DNA of 64,000 nt, from positions 45,881 to 109,880 of the forward strand of contig NZ_ADGX01000004.1 in NCBI RefSeq assembly GCF_000177675.1. Direction: 5' to 3'. The notes below the pieces were generated by a model. It did not search any database. It had not been told where the DNA came from and was given only the letters and a program-made list of their open reading frames with translations. This DNA is from Parafrankia sp. EUN1f (GTDB lineage: Bacteria > Actinomycetota > Actinomycetes > Frankiales > Frankiaceae). The position numbers were made by a program, and so were the translations under genes. Shown here in pieces: positions 51,992 through 60,952 of this stretch (the stretch's first letter is position 1; every line of letters begins with the position of its first letter).

Positions 51992-52038
51992 CCACGGTAG
52001 CACCCTGTAGCACCTGGTGTCACAGGGTGCTGCCGTGG
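51992..52038. promoter_or_regulatory. Large palindromic operator of the toxin-antitoxin operon
   Basis: CCACGGTAGCACCCTGT (51992-52008) pairs with 52022-52038, with 16 of 17 positions matching. A smaller AGCACC/GGTGT pair lies inside. Fits cooperative binding by the antitoxin-toxin complex. Confidence 0.7.
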
Positions 52039-52118
52039 GTGTCTGTGGCCGGTTTCGACTATGGCGAGCACCTGACGTGCTCCTGTGCCTGCCGGCCTGT
52101 CCTGCCTGCGGTGAGCGG

Positions 52119-53390
52119 TCAGTGCGGGTACTGGCAGGCGGCCCGACGGGCGTCCTCGCGGTCCTGCGCCGACGGCGGCCCGGACGAGGCGGTGAGTTCG
52201 GCTGATATTCCGGGTGCAGCCGCGCGCAGGGCGCCGAAGTCCACGGCCTCGGTGGGGCCGCCGCCGCCCAGGCACGCGACCGCGGCGACGGGCACCCGAT
52301 CGCCTGCCTGCGGAGGAAGCCGTAGCCCATCCGGGCGCCAGCTCACCGAGAACGCCTGGCTGGCCTCACTGGTGATGCCGATCTGATGCCAGCGTCGAAG
52401 GGACGGGCTGGCAGGGTCCTCCGCGTAGTAGGCGGCGAACCCCACGATCTGAGCATTCGGTCCGTGCGCCTGCAGAACGGCCGTGAGTGGACTGGCCGGA
52501 TCGCCGGACAGCTCGAGCGAAATCTCGGTGGGTATCGGATAGCCATCCGGACAGGTGGCGGCAGTGATGCCAGCCGGCGGGTTTCCGTGGATGATCGCCG
52601 ACGCCACGAAGCCGCGGTCGTGCGGGAGGGCGAACCAGCGGGTGTCGGCGATTCCGGCTGTCGGGTCCAGGACCTTCTCCCCGATGCAGAAGCCGGCGAA
52701 TCCGATCGTGCAACCGGGCGGAACGGTCGTCAGCAACGGGCGATCAAGCCGAGCGCCTGACCGGACGTTGGCTCCGTTGTCGTAGGTCGTCCCGGTGAAC
52801 AGGGCGTCCTTTCCCACCGCCGGGCACCGACTCGCGTCGGTGCTTCCCGACTGGCTGCGGATGGCCACGGCAACCGTGATGCCGACGACGGAGACCAGGA
52901 CGAGGCCGATCGCCACGAGTATCAACAGTCGACTTCGCGGCGGAGGAGGGGGTGGCGGAGGCTGTGGTGGCGGCGGGGCCAGCCGTGCCCCTGAACCGCC
53001 CGGCTGCCCGTTCGGGCCTCCGGATGAATTCTCGTCAGGGGGCTCATCGGCTTCTTGTCGGGGTGTCGGTGGATCGACAGGTTGCGGGGGTTCCGGATCC
53101 GCTGCTGGGAGCGGCTCCTCGGCTTGTAGGGCCTTGTACGTGGCCAGCCACCGGTCGCTCCATTCGCCGCGGTCACCATTGCAGGCACCGACAAAAGCGA
53201 GTGTGACATCCAGCGTTGGCAGTCGAGTTCCGCCGGCGGCTTCCGAGAGTGTGGTGGCGGAGTATCCCGCGCTTTTCGCCAGGACCCGGTAGGTCGGCTG
53301 GCCGGCCTTCTCACGTAGCTGCCGGAGGTCATGAGCGAATTCCTGTACCGGTCCGGCACTGGGATCGACCGGTCGTTGCTGTCGGGCCAT
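52119..53390 (-). CDS. Membrane-anchored XRE-type protein with extracytoplasmic domain
   Basis: A 423-residue protein. Residues about 12-75 are a helix-turn-helix (QEFAHDLRQLREKAGQPTYR, then VLAKSAGYSATTLSEAAGG). A long Pro-rich linker ends in a polyproline run (139-151). A membrane helix follows (about 153-177), then a Cys-containing exported domain of about 240 residues. The layout resembles RodZ-like or signal-transducing membrane regulators. ATG about 53390; the frame is open upstream but lacks a better start. Function unknown. Confidence 0.78.
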   Translation of the reverse strand: MARQQRPVDPSAGPVQEFAHDLRQLREKAGQPTYRVLAKSAGYSATTLSEAAGGTRLPTLDVTLAFVGACNGDRGEWSDRWLATYKALQAEEPLPAADPEPPQPVDPPTPRQEADEPPDENSSGGPNGQPGGSGARLAPPPPQPPPPPPPPRSRLLILVAIGLVLVSVVGITVAVAIRSQSGSTDASRCPAVGKDALFTGTTYDNGANVRSGARLDRPLLTTVPPGCTIGFAGFCIGEKVLDPTAGIADTRWFALPHDRGFVASAIIHGNPPAGITAATCPDGYPIPTEISLELSGDPASPLTAVLQAHGPNAQIVGFAAYYAEDPASPSLRRWHQIGITSEASQAFSVSWRPDGLRLPPQAGDRVPVAAVACLGGGGPTEAVDFGALRAAAPGISAELTASSGPPSAQDREDARRAACQYPH

Positions 53391-53898
53391 TACGACCGCG
53401 GGGTGGATCGGGTCAAGGATCGGACTCCTCTGGAGAGCGACTACTCCCGCCGCTGCCGGTGATCTGCTGCTCAGCGGACGGATGTCGCACGCGGTGAACC
53501 GCGGTGGCCCGAAAGAACCCTGCGTGGTCTCTGAACGGCCCCCCGTGGCCAGGCCGCGCTGACCTGCGCGACCTGGTCGAGATTGTCCGGGATTGATTGA
53601 TCGGATGCAAACCTGCTGGTCGTTCAACGTTTCGGCTGGCTTACTCAGGGCGGGGCGGCTGTCCGGCAGATCGACCAGCCGAACCCTGCGGGGCGCGTCG
53701 TCTCCACTCTGGTTCGTCCGCCGGCGATGGTGCGCCCGCGATCCCGTTGGTTGCTCAAAAGAAAGAGAGACCTGATCGACAGGCGGGTGTGGGCCGCGCG
53801 GCCGGCGGAGCCCCGGAAGGGGCGCCGGTCGCTGCGGAACTCCGGTCGAAATGCTGCCCGTAAAAGATTCATCTCACAGAAGCGGAGCCTACGGAAAA
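53391..53898. other. Intergenic region between divergent genes
   Basis: About 500 bp between the membrane XRE gene and the SapA-like gene. Only short overlapping frames with no family features. It should contain both promoters; I could not pick either with confidence. Confidence 0.3.
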
Positions 53899-54441
53899 AT
53901 GCGCGGGACCAGAATCTTCGGCGCCGGTGGAGTCAAGCGAGCGGCCTTGCTGGCCGCCATCCTGACGGGGGTGACTGGTAGTACGGTTCTCGTGTCCTCG
54001 GGAACTGCCAGCGCCGGAGCAACGTATAACGGAGAATGCGGCACCGGCTACAGTGTGATCGATTCGATCGGGCTGGACGGTGGCAAGGTCTTCCTGACCT
54101 ACAGTCCGGCCTCCGGAAAGAACTGCGTCGTCGCGATCCGCGACAGCGCGGGAGGGTCCGGCCGTCTGGCCGCGGACGTTTCGCTGGCTGAGACCGCCAG
54201 CGTTGGCTTTGCCCCCGGAATCGCCGGAGGTGGAGGTGGGGTGGCTCCCGGAATCGCGGGAGGTGCAGGGATAGCACCCGGAATCGCGGGCGGCGCCGCG
54301 GGAATCAACGGCGATTTCATCTCGGGTTCCCCGGCCAGGCGCAGCGAGCCGAAATATGTCTATGCGCCCGATTCGTGTATCACATGGTCTGGCAGCATCG
54401 GACGTTCCCACTTCGAGGCGACCTCCGTCCACTGCGGCTGA
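53899..54441 (+). CDS. SapA-like secreted protein with PGIAGG repeats
   Basis: A 180-residue secreted protein. A signal peptide (RAALLAAILTGVTGSTVLVS, cleaved near TASA) is followed by TYNGECGTGYSVIDS and GKVFLTYSPASGKNCVVAIR, and the end reads SCITW...VHCG. This matches streptomycete spore-associated protein A. A Gly-rich insertion with three PGIAGG-type repeats replaces part of the middle. It probably coats spores or hyphae. Confidence 0.8.
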   Translation: MRGTRIFGAGGVKRAALLAAILTGVTGSTVLVSSGTASAGATYNGECGTGYSVIDSIGLDGGKVFLTYSPASGKNCVVAIRDSAGGSGRLAADVSLAETASVGFAPGIAGGGGGVAPGIAGGAGIAPGIAGGAAGINGDFISGSPARRSEPKYVYAPDSCITWSGSIGRSHFEATSVHCG

Positions 54442-54551
54442 CGGGACGCACCGGACCGCCCGCCGGGTGCGCTCAACGGCGCGCGTACCCGGCGGATCCC
54501 GGACCGATGGCGGGAAGCGCGGGCCGCCCGTCAACGCGTCGATGCGGGGGG

Positions 54552-55643
54552 CTACCTGGTGAAGGTGAGGACGCCGCGGGCCAGGTCGCCGGTCTCCAGG
54601 TCGTGCATCGCCTGGCCGACGGCGTCGAGGGGGTAGGTGCGAGTCACCAGCTCGTCGAGCAGGAGGCGGCCGCCGCGGTACAGGCCGAGGTAGGTGCGGA
54701 CGTCCCGTTGCGGGCGGGACGAGCCGTAGCGGCAACCCATCACCGACTTGTCGAGATAGAGGTCGGTGATGGGGACCGAAAGCTCGGCGGCCTCCGCCGG
54801 CACCCCGAGAAGGACGGCCGTGCCGTGCCAGCCGAGCATGTCGACGGCGGCCCGGGCGAGGGCGGGGTGCCCGACGCATTCGAAGGAGTAGTCCACGCCG
54901 GTGCTGTCGGCGGGCAGCAGGTCGCGGACGGCACCGGCGGTGTCCCGGCCGGACGGGTCGACGAAGTCGGTCGCCCCGAACCGGTACGCGAGTTCGGCCT
55001 TCGCGGGGTTGGTGTCGACGGCGACGACGCGGGTCGCGCCGGCGAGCGCCGCCCCCTGGATCACGTTCAGGCCGATGCCGCCGACGCCGATGACGGCGAC
55101 CGTCGACCCGGGCCGCACCTGGGCGCGGTTGAGCACGGCGCCGACGCCGGTCAGCACCCCGCAGCCGAGCAGCGCCGCCGACGCGGCGGGGACGTCCTCG
55201 GGAACCGGCACGCACTGGTTCGCGGCGACGACGACCCGCTCGGCGAAGCAGGACGTGTTCGCGAAGTTGTAGGTGGGCGTGCCGCGCCAGGTGAACGGCT
55301 GCGGCCGGCGGCCGAAGGTGGAGCGGCACATCGTCGGCTGGCCGGCGTCGCAGTGCTCGCAGGCGCCGCAGTTGCCGAGGGTGGTGAGCGCGACCGCCTC
55401 GCCCTCCGCAAGCCCTGTCACTCCCGGCCCCAGCGCCGAGACGACGCCGGCGCCCTCGTGGCCGAGAACGACCGGGGTCGGGAAGGGGATTGTCCCCCGC
55501 ACGACCGCCAGGTCGCTGTGGCACAGGCCGGCGGCGGTCATGCGTACCTCGACCTCGCCGGGCCCGGGCGGGCGCACCTCGAGGTCGTCGACCACGTGGT
55601 AGGCGGAACCGTCCCAGACGATGCCACGCAGCAGATCACCCAT
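54552..55643 (-). CDS. Zinc-dependent alcohol dehydrogenase
   Basis: A 363-residue medium-chain dehydrogenase. Catalytic zinc ligands appear in GLCHSD (Cys41) and GHEGAG (His62, Glu63). Structural zinc cysteines are 92, 95, 98 and 106. GVGGIGLNV is the NAD-binding loop. The layout fits the group that includes mycothiol- or NDMA-dependent enzymes. Lies 18 bp after the aldehyde dehydrogenase gene, so alcohol-to-acid oxidation is likely one unit. Confidence 0.92.
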   Translation of the reverse strand: MGDLLRGIVWDGSAYHVVDDLEVRPPGPGEVEVRMTAAGLCHSDLAVVRGTIPFPTPVVLGHEGAGVVSALGPGVTGLAEGEAVALTTLGNCGACEHCDAGQPTMCRSTFGRRPQPFTWRGTPTYNFANTSCFAERVVVAANQCVPVPEDVPAASAALLGCGVLTGVGAVLNRAQVRPGSTVAVIGVGGIGLNVIQGAALAGATRVVAVDTNPAKAELAYRFGATDFVDPSGRDTAGAVRDLLPADSTGVDYSFECVGHPALARAAVDMLGWHGTAVLLGVPAEAAELSVPITDLYLDKSVMGCRYGSSRPQRDVRTYLGLYRGGRLLLDELVTRTYPLDAVGQAMHDLETGDLARGVLTFTR

Positions 55644-55661
55644 GCTCGTCGCTCCTCAGCT

Positions 55662-57140
55662 TCAGCTTGACCAGACGATGCTCTGTAACTCGCTGTAGGC
55701 GTGCATCGCGAAGGTGCCGCAGTCGCGCCCGACGCCGCTGTGCTTGAAACCGCCGAACGGCGTCTCGTGGTTGCGCTGCACGGTGTTGATCCCGACGCTG
55801 CCGGAGCGCAGCCGGCGGGCGACGCGGTACCCGCGCCCGGTGTCCGCGGTCCAGACATAGTCGCTCAGGCCGAACGGGCTGTCGTTCGCGAGCTCGACGG
55901 CCTCGTCCTCGTCGGTGAACGTCATGAGGACGACCACGGGCGCGAAGAACTCCTCGCGGGCGATCGACATCCCGGGCTTGACGTCGGTGAACAGCGTCGG
56001 CGCGACGTAGAAGCCGGTGTCGGACGCCGGCCGGTGGCCACCGACCGCCAGGGTCGCGCCCTCGGCCACACCTTTCTCGATCATCACCTCGACCCGGTCC
56101 CGGTGCGCCGCGGAGATGACCGGGCCGACGACGGTGTCCGCGGCGCGCGGGTCGCCGACCCGGCAGACGCCGGCGTAGGCGGTGAGCCGGTCGACGAGGG
56201 CGTCGCGCACGCCGCGCTGGACCAGCACACGGGTCGGCGCGGTGCAGATCTGCCCGGAGTGGAAGCTCCAGGTCGAGCCGATGCCGCCCACCGCCGAGTC
56301 GAGGTCGGCGTCGTCGAAGACGATCGCGGCGCCTTTTCCGCCGAGCTCCATCAGCACCCGCTTCATGTCCCGCCCGGCGGCAGCGGCGATGGCCTGTCCG
56401 ACCTGGGTGCTCCCGGTGAAGCTGATCATGTCGACGTCGGGGGAGTCGACCAGCGCCGCGCCGATCGACGGCGCCGACCCGGTGACGACGTTGACCACGC
56501 CGGGCGGCACCCCGGCCTCCGCGACGATCTCGGCGAAGCGAAGGATCTGCAGCGGATCCTGCGGCGCCGGTTTGACCACGACGGTGTTGCCCATGGCGAG
56601 CGCGGGCGCGACCTTCCCCGCCAGGCTGACCAGCGGGAAGTTGTACGGGGTGATGCAGGCGACGACGCCGACGGGCTGGCGCACGGCGACCGCGCCGATC
56701 AGGCCGCCGGACGCGAGCGGGGTGGCGGGCATCGGCTGCGGAGGCAGTGGCACGGCGACGGGGTCGAGCGCCTCCTTGGCGTAGCGGCGGAAGCGGTCGA
56801 CGGCCACCGGCACCTGCATGGTCTGTGCGACCCGTGCGGTCGCGCCGGTCTCCGCCTGGACCAGCCCGACCAGCTCGTCGTTGTGCGTGATCAGCAAATC
56901 GGCGATCCGCCCGAGCAGCTCCGCGCGCCGCTCGGGGGCGGTCTGCGACCAGGAGCGCCAGGCGGCGCGGGCCGCGGCGGCGGCCTCGTGGGCCTGCTCG
57001 GGTGATGCCTGTGGTGCCTCGCCGACCAGCTCCTCGCTGGCCGGGTCGATCACCGGGTAGCGCCCCGCCGCGCCCGGCACCGGGTCGCCGCCGATGAACA
57101 GCGACCCGGCGTGCGCGGCGGTCGTCTCCAGAGCGCTCAT
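55662..57140 (-). CDS. Aldehyde dehydrogenase (second copy)
   Basis: A 492-residue enzyme. LMELGGKGAA has the base Glu265, and FHSGQICTAPTR the nucleophile Cys299. PYNFPLVSLAGKVAPAL and FTGSTQVGQ are the cofactor region. ATG 57140 has GGAAGGA upstream. First gene of the unit with the alcohol dehydrogenase; its promoter has the best KstR-type box of the window. Confidence 0.92.
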   Translation of the reverse strand: MSALETTAAHAGSLFIGGDPVPGAAGRYPVIDPASEELVGEAPQASPEQAHEAAAAARAAWRSWSQTAPERRAELLGRIADLLITHNDELVGLVQAETGATARVAQTMQVPVAVDRFRRYAKEALDPVAVPLPPQPMPATPLASGGLIGAVAVRQPVGVVACITPYNFPLVSLAGKVAPALAMGNTVVVKPAPQDPLQILRFAEIVAEAGVPPGVVNVVTGSAPSIGAALVDSPDVDMISFTGSTQVGQAIAAAAGRDMKRVLMELGGKGAAIVFDDADLDSAVGGIGSTWSFHSGQICTAPTRVLVQRGVRDALVDRLTAYAGVCRVGDPRAADTVVGPVISAAHRDRVEVMIEKGVAEGATLAVGGHRPASDTGFYVAPTLFTDVKPGMSIAREEFFAPVVVLMTFTDEDEAVELANDSPFGLSDYVWTADTGRGYRVARRLRSGSVGINTVQRNHETPFGGFKHSGVGRDCGTFAMHAYSELQSIVWSS

Positions 57141-57269
57141 GACCATCCTTCCGTCCCCCGGTGAGAAGCAGCCGGACGCAGGCGCCCCGGTACCTGACGA
57201 TGAATCAGGTCCTGGCTCGGGTTGGTGACGGCGTCCGGCGACTCTTGCACCCACGGTTCCAGTCGCTAG

Positions 57270-57298
57270 AGTCTAGAACACGTTCTAGATGCTGTCGC
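57270..57298 (-). promoter_or_regulatory. Promoter with perfect KstR-type box (aldehyde/alcohol dehydrogenase unit)
   Basis: On the minus strand GCGACA (57298-57293), 17 nt, TAGACT (57275-57270). TAGAACACGTTCTA (57274-57287) matches TnnAACnnGTTnnA fully, with arms extended to 8 bp. It sits over the spacer and -10, as expected for repression. It also lies upstream of the divergent LLM oxidoreductase. Confidence 0.75.
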
Positions 57299-57429
57299 TG
57301 TCGAGCCGCGAGTTCCGGACGGGGCGTCAGGTCAGCGAGGCTCGGGTCGGCCGGTTGGGCGGGCCGCGCCGGGTGGGCCGCGCGCGTCGCGCCGCGGTCG
57401 TCAGTCGAACGGTGAGAGGTGGTCCGGCC

Positions 57430-58581
57430 ATGGAATTCGGGATCTTCAACTCGCTCTACCTGCCGCGCCGGCTGTCGGAGCGCGATCCCCGCAACGCGGA
57501 GCACAACCGGCTGATGGACGAGGTGGCCTGGACCAGGGCCGCCGACCGGGCCGGCTTCAAGTACACCTGGGCCACCGAGCACCATTTCCTCGACGAGTAC
57601 TCGCACCTGTCGGCGAACGAGAGCTTTCTGGCCTATATCGCCGGGGTCACCGAGCGCATCCACATCGGCAGCGGCATCTTCAACATCACGCCGCCGGTGA
57701 ACCACCCGGCCCGCATCGCCGAGCGGGCCGCGATGCTCGACCATCTCTCCGGCGGGCGGTTCGAGCTGGGCATGGGCCGTGGCTCGTCCACCACCGAGCA
57801 GCGCGGTTTCGGGATCACCGATCCGGACCTGACCAAGAAGATGTTCGACGAGGTCGTCGCCGAGCTGCCGAAGATGTGGGCGGACGGCGAGTACGAACAC
57901 GACGGTGAGTTCTTCTCGATGCCGGCGCGGAACGTGCTGCCGAAGCCGTACACCCGTCCGCATCCGCCGATGTGGGTGGCGGCGGGAAATCCGGGGACGT
58001 TCGAGAAGGCCGCGCGGATGGGGCTCGGTGTGCTCTGCTTCGCGCACGGAACCCCGGACCAGCTCGCCCCGCTCATCGAGATCTACAAGAAGAACATCGA
58101 GAAGGCCGAGCCGGTCGGCGGGTACGTCAACAACAACGTCATGGTCACCAGCCAGATGCTCTGCCTGGAGGACGGCGCCCGGGCCCGGGAGATCGCCACC
58201 GACATCACGATGAGCTACCAGAACAGCCTCGTGTACCGGTACCTCGACACCTTCCCGAAGCCGGCCTACGTACCCGACTGGCCGCAGGTGCTGCCCGAGC
58301 CGACCGTCGAGCTGCTCGACCTCGCGATCGGGGCGGGCCACATCGTCATCGGTGACCCGGAAGAGTGCGAGCGGGCGGTGCGCACCTACGCCGACATCGG
58401 CGCCGACCAGCTCACCTTCGGCATGCTGTCGACGACGATGCCGGTCGAGGTGGCCTGCGAGGCCGTCGAGGTGTTCGGCCGCCACGTCCTGCCGATCTTC
58501 GACCGGGACCCGGTGCACAGCACCACCCGCCAGCGGGCGGCGCAGCTCGGTGACGACGCACCGACCCCCGCCGCCGGCTGA
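57430..58581 (+). CDS. LLM-class flavin-dependent oxidoreductase (luciferase-like)
   Basis: A 383-residue luciferase-like monooxygenase. EFGIFNSLYLPRRLSERDPR opens the TIM barrel; ATEHHFLDEYSHLSANESFL, then FELGMGRGSSTTEQRGFGI, are family motifs. It uses FMN or F420 and probably inserts oxygen or reduces a substrate. Flavin could be provided by the reductase at 40966. Divergent from the dehydrogenase unit and sharing its KstR-box region. Confidence 0.9.
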   Translation: MEFGIFNSLYLPRRLSERDPRNAEHNRLMDEVAWTRAADRAGFKYTWATEHHFLDEYSHLSANESFLAYIAGVTERIHIGSGIFNITPPVNHPARIAERAAMLDHLSGGRFELGMGRGSSTTEQRGFGITDPDLTKKMFDEVVAELPKMWADGEYEHDGEFFSMPARNVLPKPYTRPHPPMWVAAGNPGTFEKAARMGLGVLCFAHGTPDQLAPLIEIYKKNIEKAEPVGGYVNNNVMVTSQMLCLEDGARAREIATDITMSYQNSLVYRYLDTFPKPAYVPDWPQVLPEPTVELLDLAIGAGHIVIGDPEECERAVRTYADIGADQLTFGMLSTTMPVEVACEAVEVFGRHVLPIFDRDPVHSTTRQRAAQLGDDAPTPAAG

Positions 58582-58612
58582 GCCGCGGCAGTCCCGCTCG
58601 CGCCGCCGCGGT

Positions 58613-59881
58613 TCAGCGGGGCGGGCGGGACTGCGGCTCCTGAGCGTCGCCGCCGAGCGCTCCCTCGGCTCGCAGACTGTCGATCCGCGCCTGGTCGTAG
58701 CCGAGGACATCGCGCAGGACCTCGGCCGTGTGCTCGCCGACCCGCGGCGCGCGGGCCGGGTGCGGAAGGCCGCCGTCGACGATCCTGATGGGAATCGGCA
58801 GCTGGTCGGCGCCGAGGCTTTCCTTGGGAATCCAGGGCAGCCGGTCGGCGAACTGGGGGTCGTCCGCGAGGGTGCGGGGAGTGTTGACCGGGGCGATCGG
58901 GGTGTTCACCCGCCCGCCGAAGGCGATCCATTCCGTGCTGGTGCGGGTCAGGAAGACGGCCCGCAGCTCCCGGCGCAGCGTGGTGTTCCCGGCGGCGTGG
59001 TCGGCGTAACGTTCCCCGGGATAACGGTCGAACAGGTCGGCGCGGCCCACCCCGACGCAGAAGTTCTTCCAGAACTCCCGCTCGGACGCCATGAAGAGAA
59101 TGTGGCCGTCGCTGGTCGCGTAGATGTTGTAACGGACGCCCTCGGCCATTCCGGCGGTGCCGGGAAGCCGGCGGCGACCGCCGTCGGAGGCGTTTCCGGT
59201 CACCTCGTGCGCCGGGCGTTCGTAGGCCCGGTGGGTTTCCGAGCGCAGCCAGTCCACGGCGGCCGCCGCGTCGGACTGGGCCACCTCCAGCCACCGCCCG
59301 ACACCGGTGGCACGGGCGGCCAGAACGCCCGCGAGAATGCCCAGCGAACCGTAGAGCGGGCCGGCGTTGATACCGAGCGAGACGTGCTCGGGAATGGCGG
59401 TGAAACCGTCCTCGTCGACGACGGGGGTGACCACACCGGCCCAGGTGTCGTACGCGACACCGTGGCTTGGATAGTCCTTGTACGGGCCGGTCAGGCCATA
59501 GCCGGAGATCGTCAGCAGGACGATCGCCGGGTTCACCGCCCGCAGTGCCTCGAAACCGAGGCCGCGGCGGGCGAGCCCACCCGGGCGCATCGCCTCCACC
59601 ACCGCGTCGGCGCCGCGGACGAGATCGAGGAACACCGCCCGACCGCCGGGGGTGCGCAGGTCCAGCACGATCCCGCGCTTCCCCCGGTTCACATGCAGGT
59701 GCATGAGGGACGTCCCCTCGACGATCGGCCAGGTCATCGACCGCACGTAGTCGCCCTGGGGCGGCTCGACCTTGATGACCTCGGCGCCGAGGTCGGCCAG
59801 CGCGGTGGTGACGGCGGCGGGCCCGAGCATCGAGCACTCGATGATGCGGACGCCGGCCAGTGGGGTGACTGTCTCGGGCAC
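58613..59881 (-). CDS. CaiB/BaiF-type CoA-transferase (family III)
   Basis: A 422-residue CoA-transferase: GVRIIECSMLGPAAVTTALA, DLGAEVIKVEPPQGDYVR, then DLRTPGGRAVFLDLV and EAMRPGGLARRGLGFEAL. The catalytic Asp should be in the early-middle region; I did not pin it. GTG 59881 has GGAG upstream. Moves CoA between acids, or acts as an isomerase-type enzyme. A CTGACGG palindrome lies upstream. Confidence 0.9.
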   Translation of the reverse strand: MPETVTPLAGVRIIECSMLGPAAVTTALADLGAEVIKVEPPQGDYVRSMTWPIVEGTSLMHLHVNRGKRGIVLDLRTPGGRAVFLDLVRGADAVVEAMRPGGLARRGLGFEALRAVNPAIVLLTISGYGLTGPYKDYPSHGVAYDTWAGVVTPVVDEDGFTAIPEHVSLGINAGPLYGSLGILAGVLAARATGVGRWLEVAQSDAAAAVDWLRSETHRAYERPAHEVTGNASDGGRRRLPGTAGMAEGVRYNIYATSDGHILFMASEREFWKNFCVGVGRADLFDRYPGERYADHAAGNTTLRRELRAVFLTRTSTEWIAFGGRVNTPIAPVNTPRTLADDPQFADRLPWIPKESLGADQLPIPIRIVDGGLPHPARAPRVGEHTAEVLRDVLGYDQARIDSLRAEGALGGDAQEPQSRPPR

Positions 59882-59917
59882 GCCTGCTCCCCTTCCACTT
59901 CCACGGATCCGACGGAC

Positions 59918-59932
59918 CTGACTACCCGTCAG
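59918..59932 (-). promoter_or_regulatory. Palindromic operator upstream of the CoA-transferase gene
   Basis: On the minus strand CTGACGGGTAGTCAG, matching the operator at 47887-47901 at 13 of 15 positions. Begins 36 bp before the GTG. Confidence 0.5.
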
Positions 59933-60033
59933 ATCTTCGACGGTAGCGCGCCGCGCTCGACCGCGGATGACGAACCGCGCAACCGGGCCGCATCCCACAA
60001 CGCCCTGCTCACCAGGGATTTTCGTGATGGCGG

Positions 60034-60062
60034 GCGACAGAAACTAGTACGTGTTCTAGTCT
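60034..60062 (+). promoter_or_regulatory. Promoter with KstR-type box, enoyl-CoA hydratase gene
   Basis: GCGACA (60034-60039), 17 nt, TAGTCT (60057-60062). TAGTACGTGTTCTA (60045-60058) differs from TnnAACnnGTTnnA at one base. Same -35 and geometry as the site at 57270. Confidence 0.65.
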
Positions 60063-60130
60063 GGGGCCGCGCCGTGGGACCAGTCGGCGGCAGCGCGCTC
60101 CACCGTGGCGAACGAACCGTGGAGGACACG

Positions 60131-60922
60131 ATGAGCGAACATCTTGTGGTCGAACGTTCGGGCCCCGTCGTCGTGGTGACGATGAACCGGCCCGAGGCGC
60201 GCAACGCCCTGTCACCATCCATGATCGTGGGCCTCGCCGACGCCTGGGAGATGATCGACACCGACCCGGCGGTCCGCGTCGCCATCCTCACCGGAGCCGG
60301 TGGGGTGTTCTGCGCCGGCGCCGACCTGAAGGCGATGAACAGCGCGGTGAGCGCCGACGACGCCGCGAAACGCTTCCGGGAGGACACCGGCATCGCCTGG
60401 CGGGCCCTGCTGCGCTCGAAGCAGCTGGCCAAGCCGCTGATCGCCGCGGTCGAGGGTCCCGCCGTCGCCGGCGGTACGGAGATCCTGCAGGCGACGGACG
60501 TCCGGATCGCCGCCGAGAGCGCCACGTTCGGCGTCGTCGAGGTCACCCGCGGACTGTTCCCACTCGGCGGGTCGACGGTCCGGCTGCGCCGGCAGATCCC
60601 CTACGCGCGGGCGATGGAGCTGCTGCTCACCGGCGAGACGATCACCGCGGCCCAGGCCGCCGACATCGGCCTGATCAGCCGGGTCGTCCCGGATGGCAAG
60701 GCCCTCGACGAAGCCCTGCGCGTCGCCGAGCGCATCGCCGCCAACGCCCCCCTGGCCGTGCAGGCGGTGAAGCGCTCGGTGCGGGAGACCGAGGGGCTGC
60801 CCGAGGCGGAGGCGCTGGCCCGCGAGCTGGAGATCGGCCTGCCCGTCTTCGCCACCGAGGACGCCAAGGAGGGCACCCGCGCCTTCAAGGAACGCCGCCC
60901 CCCCGTCTACACCGGCCGCTGA
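60131..60922 (+). CDS. Enoyl-CoA hydratase/isomerase (crotonase family)
   Basis: A 263-residue crotonase-fold enzyme acting on acyl-CoA. NRPEARNALSPSMIVGLADA, GAGGVFCAGADLKAMN (oxyanion loop) and AVEGPAVAGGTEILQATDVR are present. VVEVTRGLFPLGGSTVRLRR covers the second active-site segment. GGAGG precedes the ATG by 5 nt. Followed closely by the second LLM gene. Confidence 0.93.
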   Translation: MSEHLVVERSGPVVVVTMNRPEARNALSPSMIVGLADAWEMIDTDPAVRVAILTGAGGVFCAGADLKAMNSAVSADDAAKRFREDTGIAWRALLRSKQLAKPLIAAVEGPAVAGGTEILQATDVRIAAESATFGVVEVTRGLFPLGGSTVRLRRQIPYARAMELLLTGETITAAQAADIGLISRVVPDGKALDEALRVAERIAANAPLAVQAVKRSVRETEGLPEAEALARELEIGLPVFATEDAKEGTRAFKERRPPVYTGR

Positions 60923-60952
60923 CCCGAGACGGATCACCCGAGAGGAGCCGGC

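Noticed and set aside
53593..53863. Short rightward frames between the XRE and SapA-like genes
   Set aside because: Several overlapping frames in all phases, Arg-rich and without starts supported by ribosome sites.
57192..57210. ACCTGA...TCAGGT palindrome upstream of the aldehyde dehydrogenase as a third copy of the CTGACGG operator
   Set aside because: The spacing and core differ from the two matching sites, so I do not count it as the same motif.
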